Source of the DNA: Lamellibrachia columna
Lineage: Eukaryota; Annelida; Polychaeta; Sabellida; Siboglinidae
Assembly (NCBI GenBank): GCA_963662155.1
Contig: OY759274.1
Coordinates: 15,856,939-15,920,938 of the forward strand
Direction: 5' to 3'
DNA: 64,000 bases
In this document: piece after piece, positions 1 through 11,369 of the stretch
How positions within the stretch are numbered: the first letter of the stretch is position 1
Layout of the letters: the number at the start of each line of letters is the position of its first letter
The notes under the pieces: generated by a model
Databases searched by the model: none
Seen by the model: only the letters and a program-made list of their open reading frames with translations
Told to the model about the DNA's origin: nothing
Made by a program: the position numbers and the translations under genes

Positions 1-2901
1 GTCGACCGTCAGCTCATCGCGGAATGGCCAGTAGGGGCGGAGCTGAGTAGCGAGTTGTCGCCTTGTCTCTGGCCAGCCACTCATGATGATGGACTTCAGA
101 GAGAGCATCTCGTCGTCGTTGTCTGTCTCGTCTCGCAGCTGCTGCAGCCGGTGTGGGGAGAACTGCACGTGGTTGATCTGCATGTCAAACTTGAGGCTTT
201 CCTTGTTGCTGCTCGGCTGTCGTGAGAGTAGGTCAGCGACCGCGACGTCTTTACCAGGTCGGTATTTGATGACGATGTCGTACGGTTGAATGCGTAGGAG
301 CATCCGCTGTAGACGTTGGGGGGCGGCTGCCAGATTCTTCATGTGGATCATCTCCAGAGGCTTGTGATCGGACTCTACAGTAAATCGCTTGCCGTATACG
401 AACGTGTGAAAGCGCTCACATCCAAAGACGACTGCGAGCATCTCGCGCTCGATGTTTACGTATCGTCGTTCACAGTCACTGAGTGACTTCGATGCGAAGG
501 CGATAGGCTTGTTCTTCTGCAGTAGGACGGCGCCCAGACCGCGGCTCGACGCGTCGACTTGCACGACCGTCTCGACTGCCGGGTCGAAGTAGCTCAACGT
601 AGCTTCTCTGCATATTGCGTCTTTGGTTCGCTGGAATGCGCTCTCGTGCGCTGGTGTCCACACAAACTCACTGTCCTTCTTCAGCAGGTCTCTGAGTATG
701 GCGGTGTGCTGTGAGAGATTTGGCGTGAAGGGAGACATGTAAGTTGCGATGCCCAGGAACTCCTTGAGTTGAGTGGCGTCTTGTGGCGCCTGTAGTTGCT
801 TGATGGCCGTGATCTTCCCTGGGTCGGGGTGCACTCCATCAGTGTCGAAGATAAGCCCGAAGAACTGCATTCTTGGCTGCTTGATGTGGCATTTGTCGGC
901 ATTGAAGACTAGGCCATGCTGACGCGCTGTCTTCATTAAGTTGTGCAGGTTCGCATCGTGGTCGGCCTCGTTCTTGCCGAATACTGCGACGTCATCCGCT
1001 ATCCCGATTGTGCCTCCACAGTTCTCCAGAATGTGGTCCATTCGCTCTTGGAACACGTCTTGGCTCAGGTTCAAGCCAAATGGTAGACGTTGGAACCTGT
1101 AGCGACCAAACGGACTGTTGAATGTCGTCAGGAAGCTGGATGGTTCGTCCAAGGACACACTCCAGTACCCGTGTCGCGCGTCAAGTTTGGAGAAGACGGT
1201 TGCTCCAGCGAGCTTGTGTGTCAGCTCGTCAAGTGTTGGAGTCTTATAATGCGGGCGCTTAATGGCAGTGTTCAAATCTTTTGGATCTAGACATATCCTC
1301 AGTTTGTTGTTGGATTTACGGCTGTAGACCAGGCTTGAAACCCAATCAGTCGGTTCGGTCACCTTGGAGATGACACCGAGCCGTTCCATGTTGTCGAGTT
1401 CGTCTTTGACCTCGTCCTTCAGATGGATTGAACAGCGTTGAGGGGCGTGAATGACTGGCGTCACCGAGTTGTCCACAGTGATGTGGAATTCGCCGCTGAA
1501 ATTGCCGATTCCCTCGAATCGATCCGGGTAGGCGGCGACCAGATCACTTGTCGAGTCTACGCGTTTGTTCGGCACACTCTTGATCTCACAGTTCATCTCC
1601 ATGAGGTGGAGACGTCGGCATGACGGCAGCCCCAGAATTGCCGGTCCCGCCGAGTCCGACACGTAGAACTCGGTGTCAATGCGCTCACTGTTGTAGCTGC
1701 ATGGCACCGTCATCTTGCCATACTGCCGTATGCTCGTGCCGTTGTAGGCTGTCAGCTGGACTTCGCTGGGCAACAGACTACCCGGAATAGGGAACCCCTC
1801 CGAGTCCAGTTTCGCTGGGCACATACGGCGAAAGATGCGCAGCGGCAGAATATTCCCCTGTGCGCCGGTGTCGACCTTGACCTTCAATGTAGCAGGCACG
1901 TTAGGCTTGTCTGCCAGGGTGATACTCAGGGAGGCGAACACTTCGTCTCTCGTGTCCGCAACATTCACGATATCGAAGGTGAGCGCATCAAATGACTCTG
2001 CGAGTGATGGCGACTGTTCAACCGCGTACACGCGAGTGTGCGAGCTGTCGCGTTGACGATATGTGGGTCGTCGCTCTGCAGTCGGTCCACGATGCCGTGA
2101 CTGCGACCGTGGCCTCTGCTGTAACAAGCGCGGTCTGCTGCTGCGGCGAAAGCGGGCAGGTTCCTGCTGACCTGTGGCTTTGCAGACCTTCTTCCAGTGG
2201 TTGGGCTTCCCACACGCGTCACACTGTGACCCATATGCGGGACAACGGTTCTTGGGCTTGGGTGGATGGCTCCCACCACAATAAGCGCACGGATGTGTCG
2301 ACCGCCTGTCGTTGTTTTGGCGGGATACATAATCGACGGTCAGTTTGTCATTGTGCAACTGCTCGATGTCGGAGATCATCGCTTCGTGGGTCCTCGCTAG
2401 ATCCATAGCTGCGTCCAGTGTGTAGGAATCAGGTTTGGCTAGCAGCTGTTCTTGCACTTTTTTGTGCCGGACTCCCACGATCAATTGTTCCAGCAGTCTT
2501 TCGCCGACTTCACGCGAGTCTCGGAATTTACATTTCTTGGCTTGGAGCCGGCACCTGATCATATAATCGTCTGCGGACTCGCTTGACGTTTGCCGGAACT
2601 TTTGTAAGTGGAACCGATTCAGCCTGAAGTTGCTTTTTGGCTCCACTTGCTTATCGAACCGGTCCCACAGTGGGGCGAGGAGCTTTCGTTCGGCTGTCGT
2701 CATTTCCCATGTGTTGTATATGCTTAGGCCGTCCTGTCCTATCCAGAGCAGGACGTATGTGACGTGCTCTTCCTCGGTTTTGGCACTTAGCGGCCCCTTG
2801 AATATCAGTTCGCAGTACTGTCTGAACGTACGGAACGTACTCGGCAGATCGGCCGACGACCAGTCCATTCTAGGCGGATCGATGCCTGACAGATCTGTCA
2901 T
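1..2901 (-). CDS. Gag-pol polyprotein of Ty3/gypsy element (3' end outside window)
   Basis: The start is the ATG at 2901. The frame stays open for at least 967 codons to the window edge. Approximate residues: gag up to 210; a C-x2-C-x4-H-x4-C zinc knuckle (CDACGKPNHWKKVC) near 230; an aspartic protease motif VDTGAQGNILP near 340; RT with PFGLNLSQDVFQERMDHIL and the catalytic ADD in IADDVAVFG near 630; RNase H with VDASSRGLGAVLLQ near 780 and ESDHKPLEMI near 845. Gag and pol are in one frame, so no frameshift is needed between them. Family knowledge says integrase follows RNase H; it is not visible here. What is seen are the motifs and the open frame; activity is an inference. Confidence 0.9.
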   Translation of the reverse strand, partial: MTDLSGIDPPRMDWSSADLPSTFRTFRQYCELIFKGPLSAKTEEEHVTYVLLWIGQDGLSIYNTWEMTTAERKLLAPLWDRFDKQVEPKSNFRLNRFHLQKFRQTSSESADDYMIRCRLQAKKCKFRDSREVGERLLEQLIVGVRHKKVQEQLLAKPDSYTLDAAMDLARTHEAMISDIEQLHNDKLTVDYVSRQNNDRRSTHPCAYCGGSHPPKPKNRCPAYGSQCDACGKPNHWKKVCKATGQQEPARFRRSSRPRLLQQRPRSQSRHRGPTAERRPTYRQRDSSHTRVYAVEQSPSLAESFDALTFDIVNVADTRDEVFASLSITLADKPNVPATLKVKVDTGAQGNILPLRIFRRMCPAKLDSEGFPIPGSLLPSEVQLTAYNGTSIRQYGKMTVPCSYNSERIDTEFYVSDSAGPAILGLPSCRRLHLMEMNCEIKSVPNKRVDSTSDLVAAYPDRFEGIGNFSGEFHITVDNSVTPVIHAPQRCSIHLKDEVKDELDNMERLGVISKVTEPTDWVSSLVYSRKSNNKLRICLDPKDLNTAIKRPHYKTPTLDELTHKLAGATVFSKLDARHGYWSVSLDEPSSFLTTFNSPFGRYRFQRLPFGLNLSQDVFQERMDHILENCGGTIGIADDVAVFGKNEADHDANLHNLMKTARQHGLVFNADKCHIKQPRMQFFGLIFDTDGVHPDPGKITAIKQLQAPQDATQLKEFLGIATYMSPFTPNLSQHTAILRDLLKKDSEFVWTPAHESAFQRTKDAICREATLSYFDPAVETVVQVDASSRGLGAVLLQKNKPIAFASKSLSDCERRYVNIEREMLAVVFGCERFHTFVYGKRFTVESDHKPLEMIHMKNLAAAPQRLQRMLLRIQPYDIVIKYRPGKDVAVADLLSRQPSSNKESLKFDMQINHVQFSPHRLQQLRDETDNDDEMLSLKSIIMSGWPETRRQLATQLRPYWPFRDELTVD

Positions 2902-3030
2902 TTTCAATGTCAATTCGTATGGGCGACAATACAGTACAGGTCGGCTGGCGTTGTCGTCAACTTACGATTTTCAACCTGTCTGTGACTCAAACTTGACGTG
3001 TGGCGTGTAGTTCGTACGCCGGTGCCACCA

Positions 3031-3234
3031 TGTAATAGTACTTGTGGTATGTACTTATCATTAACATTACAACACGGTATTATTGGGATTGATATTCATG
3101 AGGTGTATTTCAATAACTTAAATACATGGTCTGCGTCTCCGTACCCCAGAGCCCGAGGTACTCCTATAGACTAGGGTAACCGACTAAGGTGTATCTGTAG
3201 TCGCCAGATGGCGTCACTATATGCAGCCGTGACA
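3031..3234 (-). repeat. 5' LTR of the gypsy element (boundaries inferred)
   Basis: In element orientation the segment begins TGTCACGGC and ends ACTATTACA, with TG/CA termini, and is followed at once by TGGTGGCACC, a plausible primer-binding site. It holds a TATA-like TGTATTTAAG. The other LTR is outside the window, so the right boundary at 3234 is inferred from the TG/CA rule only. The expected short target duplication cannot be checked. Confidence 0.55.
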
Positions 3235-3245
3235 GTAACCACCAG

Positions 3246-3560
3246 AGTATCTCGTTCGCGCAGGACTCGAAAGTTCGCGCAGGACTCGACGGTTCGCGCA
3301 GAGTATCTCGTTCGCGCAGGACTCGACGGTTCGCGCAGGACTCGACGGTTCTCGCAGACAGAACTCAACGGTTCGCGCAGGACTCGACAGTTCGCGCAGG
3401 ACTCGACAGTTCGCGCAGGACTCGACGGTTCTCGCAGACAGAACTCGACGGTTCGCGCAGGACTCGACGGTTCGCGCAGGACTCGACAGTTCGCGCAGGA
3501 CTCGACAGTTCGCGCAGGACTCGACGGTTCTCGCAGACAGAACTCGACGGTTCGCGCAGG
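3246..3560. repeat. GC-rich minisatellite, 19-bp unit with a higher-order pattern
   Basis: The unit gttcgcgcaggactcgacg recurs head to tail. Every fourth or fifth unit is replaced by a 23-bp variant starting gttctcgcagacagaac, giving a higher-order block of about 99 bp seen three times. The array abuts the outside of the LTR. It reads open on both strands as Arg/Ser/Thr-rich peptides, which follows from the repeat and is not taken as a gene. Confidence 0.9.
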
Positions 3561-3626
3561 CTGGCGCCATTACGAGTACATTATTTTCGTTTGTTGGTCG
3601 AGTGGAATGTGATTTGTTTTCGAAGG

Positions 3627-4013
3627 ATGGGCAAGGCTAAATTTCAAGACAGTTGGCTTGAAAAAACAGCCTATAATACTTGGCTGGAGCGTAACCCGAA
3701 GGATGTGTTCTCTGCACATTGCCGGGCATGTAAGCGTGTGTTCGACGTTAACTTAAGTTAAGACGATGGGGGAATCGGCACTTCGGAGTTATAGCATTGG
3801 AAAGAAACACGTCGCTAATATGAAGCGAATAAATCATGCAACAAGTTCGGGGACTTCAATATCGTCGTTCTTTCGGAATACTGGACATCGTTCATGTATG
3901 TACTAAACATGTCTTCACGTATAAATAAAAAATATTTCCGAAATTGATTAAATCATCAACTTGATCAAGCCGGTCGGTCATACGATTGTTTCAAGACGAC
4001 TGGCTTAAACATC

Positions 4014-4062
<49 letters not shown>

Positions 4063-4701
4063 GATAATCATGTATATACTGTGTACAATATTATATTCAA
4101 TGAGATAGCAATTTGTCTAGTGTCTGTACTGTGTTGTAAAACCTACACCTTCTGGAAGTGCAACCACGTCAATGCCTGTAACACCTACACGTCTTCAGTC
4201 ATTGATGAACACTGCATCCATCGCAAGTCATGTGACAATCGACGATCACTGGCGTGCAGAAGTGCTGTGGGCAATGAAAGTCGTGTCATCTCACTACTCA
4301 TACGTTAGCTGCATGGAACATACAGACTGTTTCAGCTTATGTTCCCAGATAGCGCCATCGCAAAGTCATTCAGCTGTGGTGAGAAGAAGATCGCCTACAT
4401 CATCTGCCATGGACTAGCTCCATATTTCAGCCAGCAACTGAAGGACCAGGTGCGGTTGCTTGACAGTTTTGTCATCCTCTTTGATGAGAGCTTCAACCGC
4501 TTCACTCAAAACAAGCAGATGGACATACACATCAGGTTCTTTGATGATGGTAGAAATGCAGTGCATACCCAATACTTCACCAGTGCCTTTCTTGGCCATG
4601 CAACAGCTGCAAACATGGTTGATGTGTTTGTTGAGAAATGTGGTACAATGAACCTATCGAACATGATCCAGCTGTCCATGGATGGGCCAACTGTGAATTA
4701 G
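3627..4701 (+). pseudogene. Decayed hAT-like transposase with N-terminal zinc finger
   Basis: From the ATG at 3627 the frame reads a BED-like zinc-finger start (DSWLEKTAYNTWLERNP..., with C-x2-C in AHCRACKRVF), then breaks near 3760. The adjacent frame continues with GESALRSYSIGKKHVANMK, the end of such a finger. After a 170-bp AT-rich gap the transposase-like part resumes (4172-4320), shifts frame again near 4310, and ends with KQMDIHIRFFDDGRN and MIQLSMDGPTVN before a stop at 4701. These blocks resemble a transposase-like family common in fish and invertebrate genomes. At least two frameshifts and a missing C-terminus make it a fossil. The middle gap could be a lost intron or an insertion. 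Confidence 0.7.
4016..4060. repeat. (TA)n microsatellite
   Basis: About 22 uninterrupted TA units inside the decayed hAT-like element, in the gap between its two coding remnants. Confidence 0.95.
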
Positions 4702-5039
4702 TCCTACCAACGTTATGGCTGAAAAAGTCCTATCTGAAACTGATAGAGGCAAAATTATATTTAAAATTGTGATTCACTTAAAGTGCATTTGGGCAGTCAA
4801 GATTTTACAGCCCAGTATTTATAGCTTACTATATAACATGATTTGATGATAAAAAACAATAAGAAATTGTACCTGTAAATGCTATGATACTTTCCGTTTG
4901 GATATTTGTTTTCACTATTGTCTGCATTGACAAATAATTGTGTTATCTAGGAAGGATTTTTTTTACAAATTGATATATAAACAGCAATATTTATCATGTG
5001 TAACAACACAAACATATTTGTCAACAGTAAATGTATATA
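4702..5039. other. AT-rich spacer, no recognisable feature
   Basis: AT-rich sequence between the hAT-like relic and a CR1 fragment. No exon with ACSF2 similarity, RNA gene or repeat array is seen. Confidence 0.6.
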
Positions 5040-5420
5040 TAGTAGATTTAACAAGATTGCCATCCCAAACAACAAGTTCCAGATGGAAAGTGGACAAGGA
5101 AGCCATTGGCTTATCGAGAGTCCAACAATTTTCTCATCTATGTGTAGCCCGCCCTTATCAAATATCTGTCAATTCTATTTGTAAACATATTCACACTACT
5201 AGCATTAACACAATCATTTGGCACTTTGTTCCATTCATTTATCACCCTCTGTGAGAAAGAGTACTTTCTCATGTCGAACTTACACTGCTCCTTAACTAAT
5301 GTTGCTTTGTGTCCTCTGGTTCTACTGCTTTTTTAAGTTTGAAGAACATATTCCTATCAACATCCTCATAACCATTAACTATTTTAAACACTTTTAATTG
5401 GTCTCCTCTTAGTCTTCTAA
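5040..5420 (-). mobile_element. CR1 retrotransposon 3' fragment
   Basis: The minus strand encodes the C-terminus of a CR1 ORF2 (DQLKVFKIVNGYEDVDRNMFF and following), followed by the 3' UTR and the ATCTTGTTAA-type tail also found on the full copy at 52.3 kb. It is a dead, 5'-truncated insertion. The same 3' end appears near 37.6 kb (+) and 46.8 kb (-). Confidence 0.8.
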
Positions 5421-5673
5421 ATATATAAATAAATAAATAAAAACATAGCAAATCCAAGTTTATAGAACATACCACTAAAAGTCGAGTCATTTAACAAGGA
5501 CAAGTTGCCTATTACAACGTAGTCAATATGTTTCATAAGTTTGAATTATTAGTTTGTTTAAATAATTTTCACCACTGATTAAAGTGCTTGCAAGTAGTTG
5601 TCACTGATGTTGTTATTTAATCATAAGTAAACTAATTATGACAGTAATAAAATAAAATTGTTTAATTTTTCAG
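5421..5673. other. AT-rich spacer before first visible ACSF2-like exon
   Basis: Nothing coding is seen. The last bases form the polypyrimidine tract and AG acceptor at 5671-5673. Confidence 0.6.
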
Positions 5674-7149
5674 TTTACCCGACCTGAAGTCTGTCATCAT
5701 GTTGAGTGAAAAGGAATTTCCGTAAGTTTAACAGAGAATAGTTTGTGTACATGCATCATAGGAAGAGTCAGAATAAATTCATTCATGTCATAGCAATTAA
5801 TGCTTAGGTGCAAACTCCACGGGGGGGGGCACTCAATACATTGCATGACTTGCCAATATACCATCCTTGAGAATTTATCTTACTGCCCCCTCCCCAAACA
5901 TGCTTAGACACCTGTCAAAATTATACCCTTTTCGTGTTGGAATACAACCAAAATTATATATCCTTTGATTTATTAGTAATGTGTATTTCAGTTGCTTTAT
6001 ATTTCATTTGCATTGTTCCATGATATAATGATATAGATCAATTCATTTACATATTCTATTTAAAGATTAATGTTAACTAAAATTACATAAAGTTGCCCTG
6101 AAGTGAAATCACATCTCTTGTTTGGCAAAATATTGTGTGCCCCCCTCCCGGGGCAAACTCTAACATTTTACCCTTAAGTCTTACTTGTTCTTAAATATGA
6201 GCGTCTTACATATGACACATTCCTTGTGAGTTCTTTTGTTGTCGTATGGATTTCTGTTAGGTATGTAACTATGTACTTCCTCGCGTTGGAACCTATGTCA
6301 AAAGCCTCCTAGGATAGCAGGGTATTTGCCAGCTAGATATGACACAAATTATTTACTTCAATTGTTATGTTGTGACTGCATTCCACAACAAAGCCTTGCA
6401 TCACCCTTAATTGATATTCAATATTATTATAACCAAGTCATTTTGTTGAATATAATAATGTTCACAGAAACAACCAGCGTAAACATATGATTCAACAGTG
6501 CTTAAAACCGTATAAAGTAAGTTAATTACTGTTTATTACAAAATGCTCTGATGTTAAATTGCCCATAATATTTCATATTTTGACACAGGAAATATGAAAA
6601 ATATATCAAGTATACTTTGTCTGCATGTTGAACATAGATAATGTTGCAGAGGGACATTGAAGTTTTCTGACGTTCTGGAATCGGGAACAAACGTTCAGCT
6701 GCAAGAGTTGTATGACCTTCAAGACAAGCTACAGTTTGATGACCCAATCAATATTCAGTTTACATCTGTAAGTTTGTCCAATAAACAAACAATTCAGTTA
6801 CAAAACTAGCTGCTGTCTAAAGGCATTTATCGTTATGTTTCTAAAATACATTTCTGCATATTTTGTAACTCTTTACAACGAAGCAAACTGTACATGCCTA
6901 GTTTAATCCACCATTTTACCAGTGTAATCATACATAGCACATTATTAACATAACTGAAACCTATAAGTACATAAACAAATTAAATAAAAAATATAAATCT
7001 AGTATTGTCGATGACATGCCACCTCATTTTTTACAAAAGTGTTATCTCATTTTTATGAAATCGTCAAAACAAACAGTTTTGGACCGACCAAACTGAAGAA
7101 GGGAAAAAGTAGCAAAGAAGTTTGTTTCTGTTAATATGTCTTACTTATC

Positions 7150-7290
7150 ATCCTCGCACACTAATTGGTGCATAAGGCCACTCAGTAACTCCCGCCAGTT
7201 CATGCGATCTGTAGCTACTCTGCCATCTGCCAAGACTTCCATCCGAGTTGTTTTCTTCCTGCTTCCAACACTCCTTCTGTTGTAAAAATG
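7150..7290 (-). mobile_element. LINE ORF2 C-terminal remnant (intron 2 of ACSF2-like gene)
   Basis: The minus strand reads a basic peptide ending near MNWRELLSGLMH, of the type found at the C-terminus of endonuclease-reverse transcriptase LINEs (arginine-rich run followed by R-x-x-W-R). It is short and degenerate. Confidence 0.4.
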
Positions 7291-7639
7291 AACGACTGTT
7301 GGAAGTTACCCGATCTAACGAGCAAAGTCAATTCTTTTGATGAGTTTAATAACAAAAGTAAGCCATCTTTTATTACACTGACTGAATATATTAAACTATT
7401 GATGCACTAATGAATGAACTGTATCTATATGAACATAACTGAACCTAATTCATGGTGGACTCAATGAGTTGAGACGACAGCTTTAAAGAGGTTTTGTTGT
7501 ATATTTGCAGGGGACAACAGGCCGACCCAAGGGTGCCACACTAACACATCATAACGTCATCAACAACGCCAGAAGTATTGGCTACAGACTCGGATATGAC
7601 AAACAGGTAAGGCAAAAACTCTTGCATTGAGGATGAGCC

Positions 7640-8085
7640 AGTGCAGGATTGTTCATCATTACATGTTCTTGTTGTAGTCTTCAAATCTCTCCAGGTTCTT
7701 CTTCTGAATCTTCTGCCATGTGGTAATTCCTTGGAGCTGTTAAAATTGTTTTCTTCATTCCTTTATATGTTCGTCCTTATTTCAGCCTGTCAAGCAAGCC
7801 CATCCAGTTCACCTCACTTGGCTTTCTCCCTTACATCCTGCCCTCTATTGCCAGCTTCAAAAGTCCTTCACTTCACATGACAAGTGCTGTCATTTTCCTG
7901 TCTCTTCTTGATAACCTTCATCAGTGTTCTGTTTTCTCCTACTATGTCGAGTATCTCTTCATTGTTTATTCTGTCCAGCTTATTTATTCCATCGTCCTCC
8001 ATATTGATATGTTAAAGCTTTCTAAGTACTTGATGTCACTTCTTATTAATGTAGGTATATGATGTCTCAATTTCCAAAATTGCTC
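7640..8085 (-). mobile_element. LINE 3' fragment, endonuclease-reverse-transcriptase type
   Basis: The minus strand reads LDRINNEEILDIVGENRTLM and then KVIKKRQEN, followed by LLKLAIEGR, the usual C-terminal pattern (W-x-D-R-I-x-N-E-E-V, I-x-x-R-x-x-x-W-I-G-H, I-E-G-K-x-x-G-R) of a LINE widespread in invertebrates. Several stops and shifts make it dead. It lies in intron 3 of the ACSF2-like gene. Confidence 0.6.
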
Positions 8086-8959
8086 GTAAAGATGAATTCC
8101 GTGATGTGTTTTGGAGTAAAGCAACACTCGTCTTTGTTCATTCATCACTGCTTAACTAACCCTCCTTTGGGCCTGGGTGGGTCAACTAACTCTCCCTTTG
8201 GCCTTAGGTCGCTCAACTAGCTCCGTTTCGACAATTAAGTAGTTTAACGAACTTCTCATTAATGTGCGAAACTATATAAATGTAATCTTCTTACCAGTGC
8301 ATAGTTAATTAATTGCACAGACAATACAGTGTAATCACATGCTTTGCATGCATTTTTGCCCACCAGCAGACTTCAGTATATACTTTTAACTCACACTTTC
8401 TGTTCTGAGCGTTGTAACAAATGACACATACTGTACGTCAGTCGTTTTCTGATAACATGTTCAGTAAATAACAACATGGTACCAAATAACTGTTGTCTGA
8501 TAACATGTTCAGTCAATAATAACATGGTACCAAATAACCTTTGCTGCTGTAGTTTCCTGGGAAACATGGGTGGCTCAACTAGCCAAGTGACTCAACCAGC
8601 ACTGCCTCCCCCACTTGAACTGTTCATGCATCACCTGTTTAACCACCAATGGCCTGATTCGTGACGGGATAAATTAATTGAGGGCGGAGTTTTGTTTTCC
8701 CTGCAGGAGACTCGGATCTGTGTACCCGTGCCGTTGTATCACTGCTTTGGCATGGTCGTCGGCAGTCTACAGAGCGTGACACACGGAGCAACCTGCGTCT
8801 TCCCCTGTCCTGGCTTTGAGCCGGCCAAGACACTGACGGCCGTACACGATGAGAGGTAGAAGTTTGGTAATTTAGGTTTGATCTCATAACCGATATCATT
8901 TATCGTCAGACCCCTCGCCCGCTACATATGACACTTTGAGTTACACCTTTTGTGTAGCC

Positions 8960-9125
8960 ATATCCTTAGTTAGGCCGTTGGCGTCTCTGCAATATATCTA
9001 GCCACTTTGAGTCCATCATCTGTCCAATGCTTGATGTTGTCAACCCATCCCATTTTTCTTCTACACTGCTTCAGTTCTTCAGTTTTTCCCTGGTAGTTCT
9101 CTTTCTAAGCTGCTAAGTACCAGTT
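8960..9125 (-). mobile_element. LINE C-terminal remnant
   Basis: The minus strand reads KMGWVDNIKHWTDDGLKVAR, matching the R-W-x-D-N-I-x-x-W motif near the end of many LINE reverse transcriptases. It is isolated and lies in intron 4 of the ACSF2-like gene. Confidence 0.5.
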
Positions 9126-9750
9126 ACATCGACCTGTAAAAATTGTCTCACCCTTGCAGTAACTATCACATACCATTCGTATTCAGCCATCATAACGCAA
9201 AATTGTCAGCACCCTTGTGAACTACGATTGGAAAATAAAGAGATTTGTTGGGAAAATACATCTAAACAAAACAGTTGCGACCCCCCATGCAGGTATCTTA
9301 CAGTGTCATGCCTAGATGTTTGAGATCGTTCCGCCCTGTTGTTGGTCAGCATACCCAACTATACGTAGGTTGGTCCAGCCAAATACATTTATGGAATCGT
9401 GATGTTTTTATTTTGGTTTTAAAATTATATATTTAAAGGTATTATAGCAATTTGACGGTACATGATTTGTGTTTCTGCCACCAGGTGTACCTCTCTGTAT
9501 GGAACACCGACGATGTTTATCGATATGTTGCACGTTCCTCACTTCTCTGACTTTGACCTTCAGTCTTTGTACACAGGTTGTTGTTTGTTACTTCTCTTCA
9601 CGAATCTGTAGCTTAAAAATTAAATATAACATTGAACTATATTAGTGCATCTACTCAGCAACTCCTCTTAAATGCACTTATGACTATTACTTGTGTCGGT
9701 TTTTCTAATTCTCCATAGATTGTTGGGTTCAGTTAATTGGTGTTTTGTTT

Positions 9751-9808
9751 AAAAAAGTAATTGGAATTAGTAAAAACATAATTAGTATTTTCAATTACTT
9801 TTTTCAGT
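9751..9808. repeat. Short palindrome (foldback)
   Basis: aaaaaagtaattg at the left is matched by caattactttttt at the right with about 30 bases between. It is followed (10010-10100) by loosely repeated aattggaat motifs. It may be the core of a degraded foldback element. Confidence 0.5.
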
Positions 9809-10724
9809 CACTTATTACATCATGTAAATGTTTAACTCAACTTATTCGCTACAAATAATCAATAAAACGTAATTTGTTGTTTATATGTCTTTTCTGTTTC
9901 CCATGATGTACCAAAATATGTGGACATTAAATAAAGCTGCTCTAAAGAACTGTTATTCTTGGTGTTAAATATATATGGTTGCTATGTTCACATACTTTTA
10001 TTTCAATATGGAATTGGTAAATTGGAATTTGGAATGTTGTTTGAGGTAGAATTGGAATTGATATTTGTAACTGGTGTGTAATTGGATTTGGAATAGATAT
10101 ACAATAATTGACCCCCAAGTCTGTTGGTGCGTGTGCATGCAGATGTGAGAATAAGAATGAGAATATGTTACCAGCTGCTTTATTATCCTACGACAGAATC
10201 ACACATCATGTGTGACATCACGTCCTACGTTCATCCTGTGCTACTTTGTGCGTTGTGTTCAGGTGTGATCGGTGGCTCGCCATGTCCCGTTGAGGTGATG
10301 ACGCAGGTCATTGATAGGATGCACATGCCTAATATCACAGTGAGTCTTTCCCTTCTTCCACTGGTGCCATCTTTGACGGTTTAGCCTTAAGTCTTACGGA
10401 TATTTGACGGTCTTACGTGCGTAGGAGACGTTCCTTATGGTTTTGATCACCAGTTCACAAAGGCACGACCAACATTAGCGAATATTTCGGCCAAAGTCCA
10501 GTCAATATATCCCAGTTTGCATGGCGAGCTCCCTTTGAGCTTGAGCGGCTAATCAGCTGACATAGATAATCTACGAGTTTGTTTGCGGTCTTACATAGTT
10601 AAGCTGCAAGTCTTACAGGTGTGCACCATTCAGGATTGGCACCAGTGGTTCTTCTCTTGCTTCTGTTGCCTTATTTATCAGTAACTAAGCATTAACAGTG
10701 CTAGATTAACACTGTCGGGAGTCT

Positions 10725-10860
10725 GGTACAAACTTTGTGGGGACTTGGTACAAAAGCTGTGAGGGTCTAGTACAAACTTTGTGTAGGCCGGGTAAAAACT
10801 TTGTGGGGCCCTGGTACAAACTTTGTGGGGCCCTGGTACAAAATTTGTGGGGGCCTTTTC
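10725..10860. repeat. Degenerate 24-bp tandem repeat
   Basis: About six copies of a unit like ctggtacaaactttgtgggg with point changes, in intron 6 of the ACSF2-like gene. A further half copy (cctggtac) lies near 11110. Confidence 0.85.
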
Positions 10861-11369
10861 CGATTGCGTGAATGACGAAGATTGAGATGCCTGGTATTGA
10901 CTATGGAGTTAACCAGTTTGTTCTGGCTAATTTTCTCCAATTGAACAGTACTTCCACATTTGGAAAGTTTCCCTGATATTTGTCTTGATCAACATATGAT
11001 GCATCATCGCCTCTGGTGAGATTTCACGAAGCCCAAAAACTAGAAATTGTTTCTAATCGGCTAATCAGATGGATTATGATTGATTTTGTGGGGGGGGCTT
11101 TCTGTGGGGCCTGGTACGAGTATACCCATAGTATCATGGTTAATCCAGCACTGGGTAAAGGCAAAGGCACATTCTTATATTGCGAGGTATCCAGTCCTTG
11201 GGACTCCTCAATGCATTTTACACTTCACCGCCTGGCAGACCTGTTCATTCCAACACCATCTCGACTTCTCTGGGAAAGCATTCAGCCATGTATTCGTTAA
11301 AATATCCACCTCTGTATGTAGCCAGGTACTCATTTATACAGCTGAATGAACTGTGGCAACGTGGGATGA

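Larger units (their letters stand above)
1..3234 (-). mobile_element. Ty3/gypsy LTR retrotransposon, 5' part
   Basis: The element lies on the minus strand and runs off the left edge. Reading leftwards it has a 5' LTR (3031-3234), a primer-binding-type TGG directly after the LTR, gag with zinc knuckles, protease, reverse transcriptase and RNase H, the order typical of Metaviridae elements. The integrase and 3' LTR would lie to the left of base 1. The coding frame shows no break inside the window, so this may be a recent copy. It sits upstream of the ACSF2-like exons, either inside a long intron or beyond a truncated gene start. Confidence 0.9.

Noticed and set aside
3246..3560. CRISPR-like direct repeat array
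   Set aside because: Units are head to tail without unique spacers; in an animal genome this is a minisatellite. The same applies to 12320-12806 and 47972-48315.
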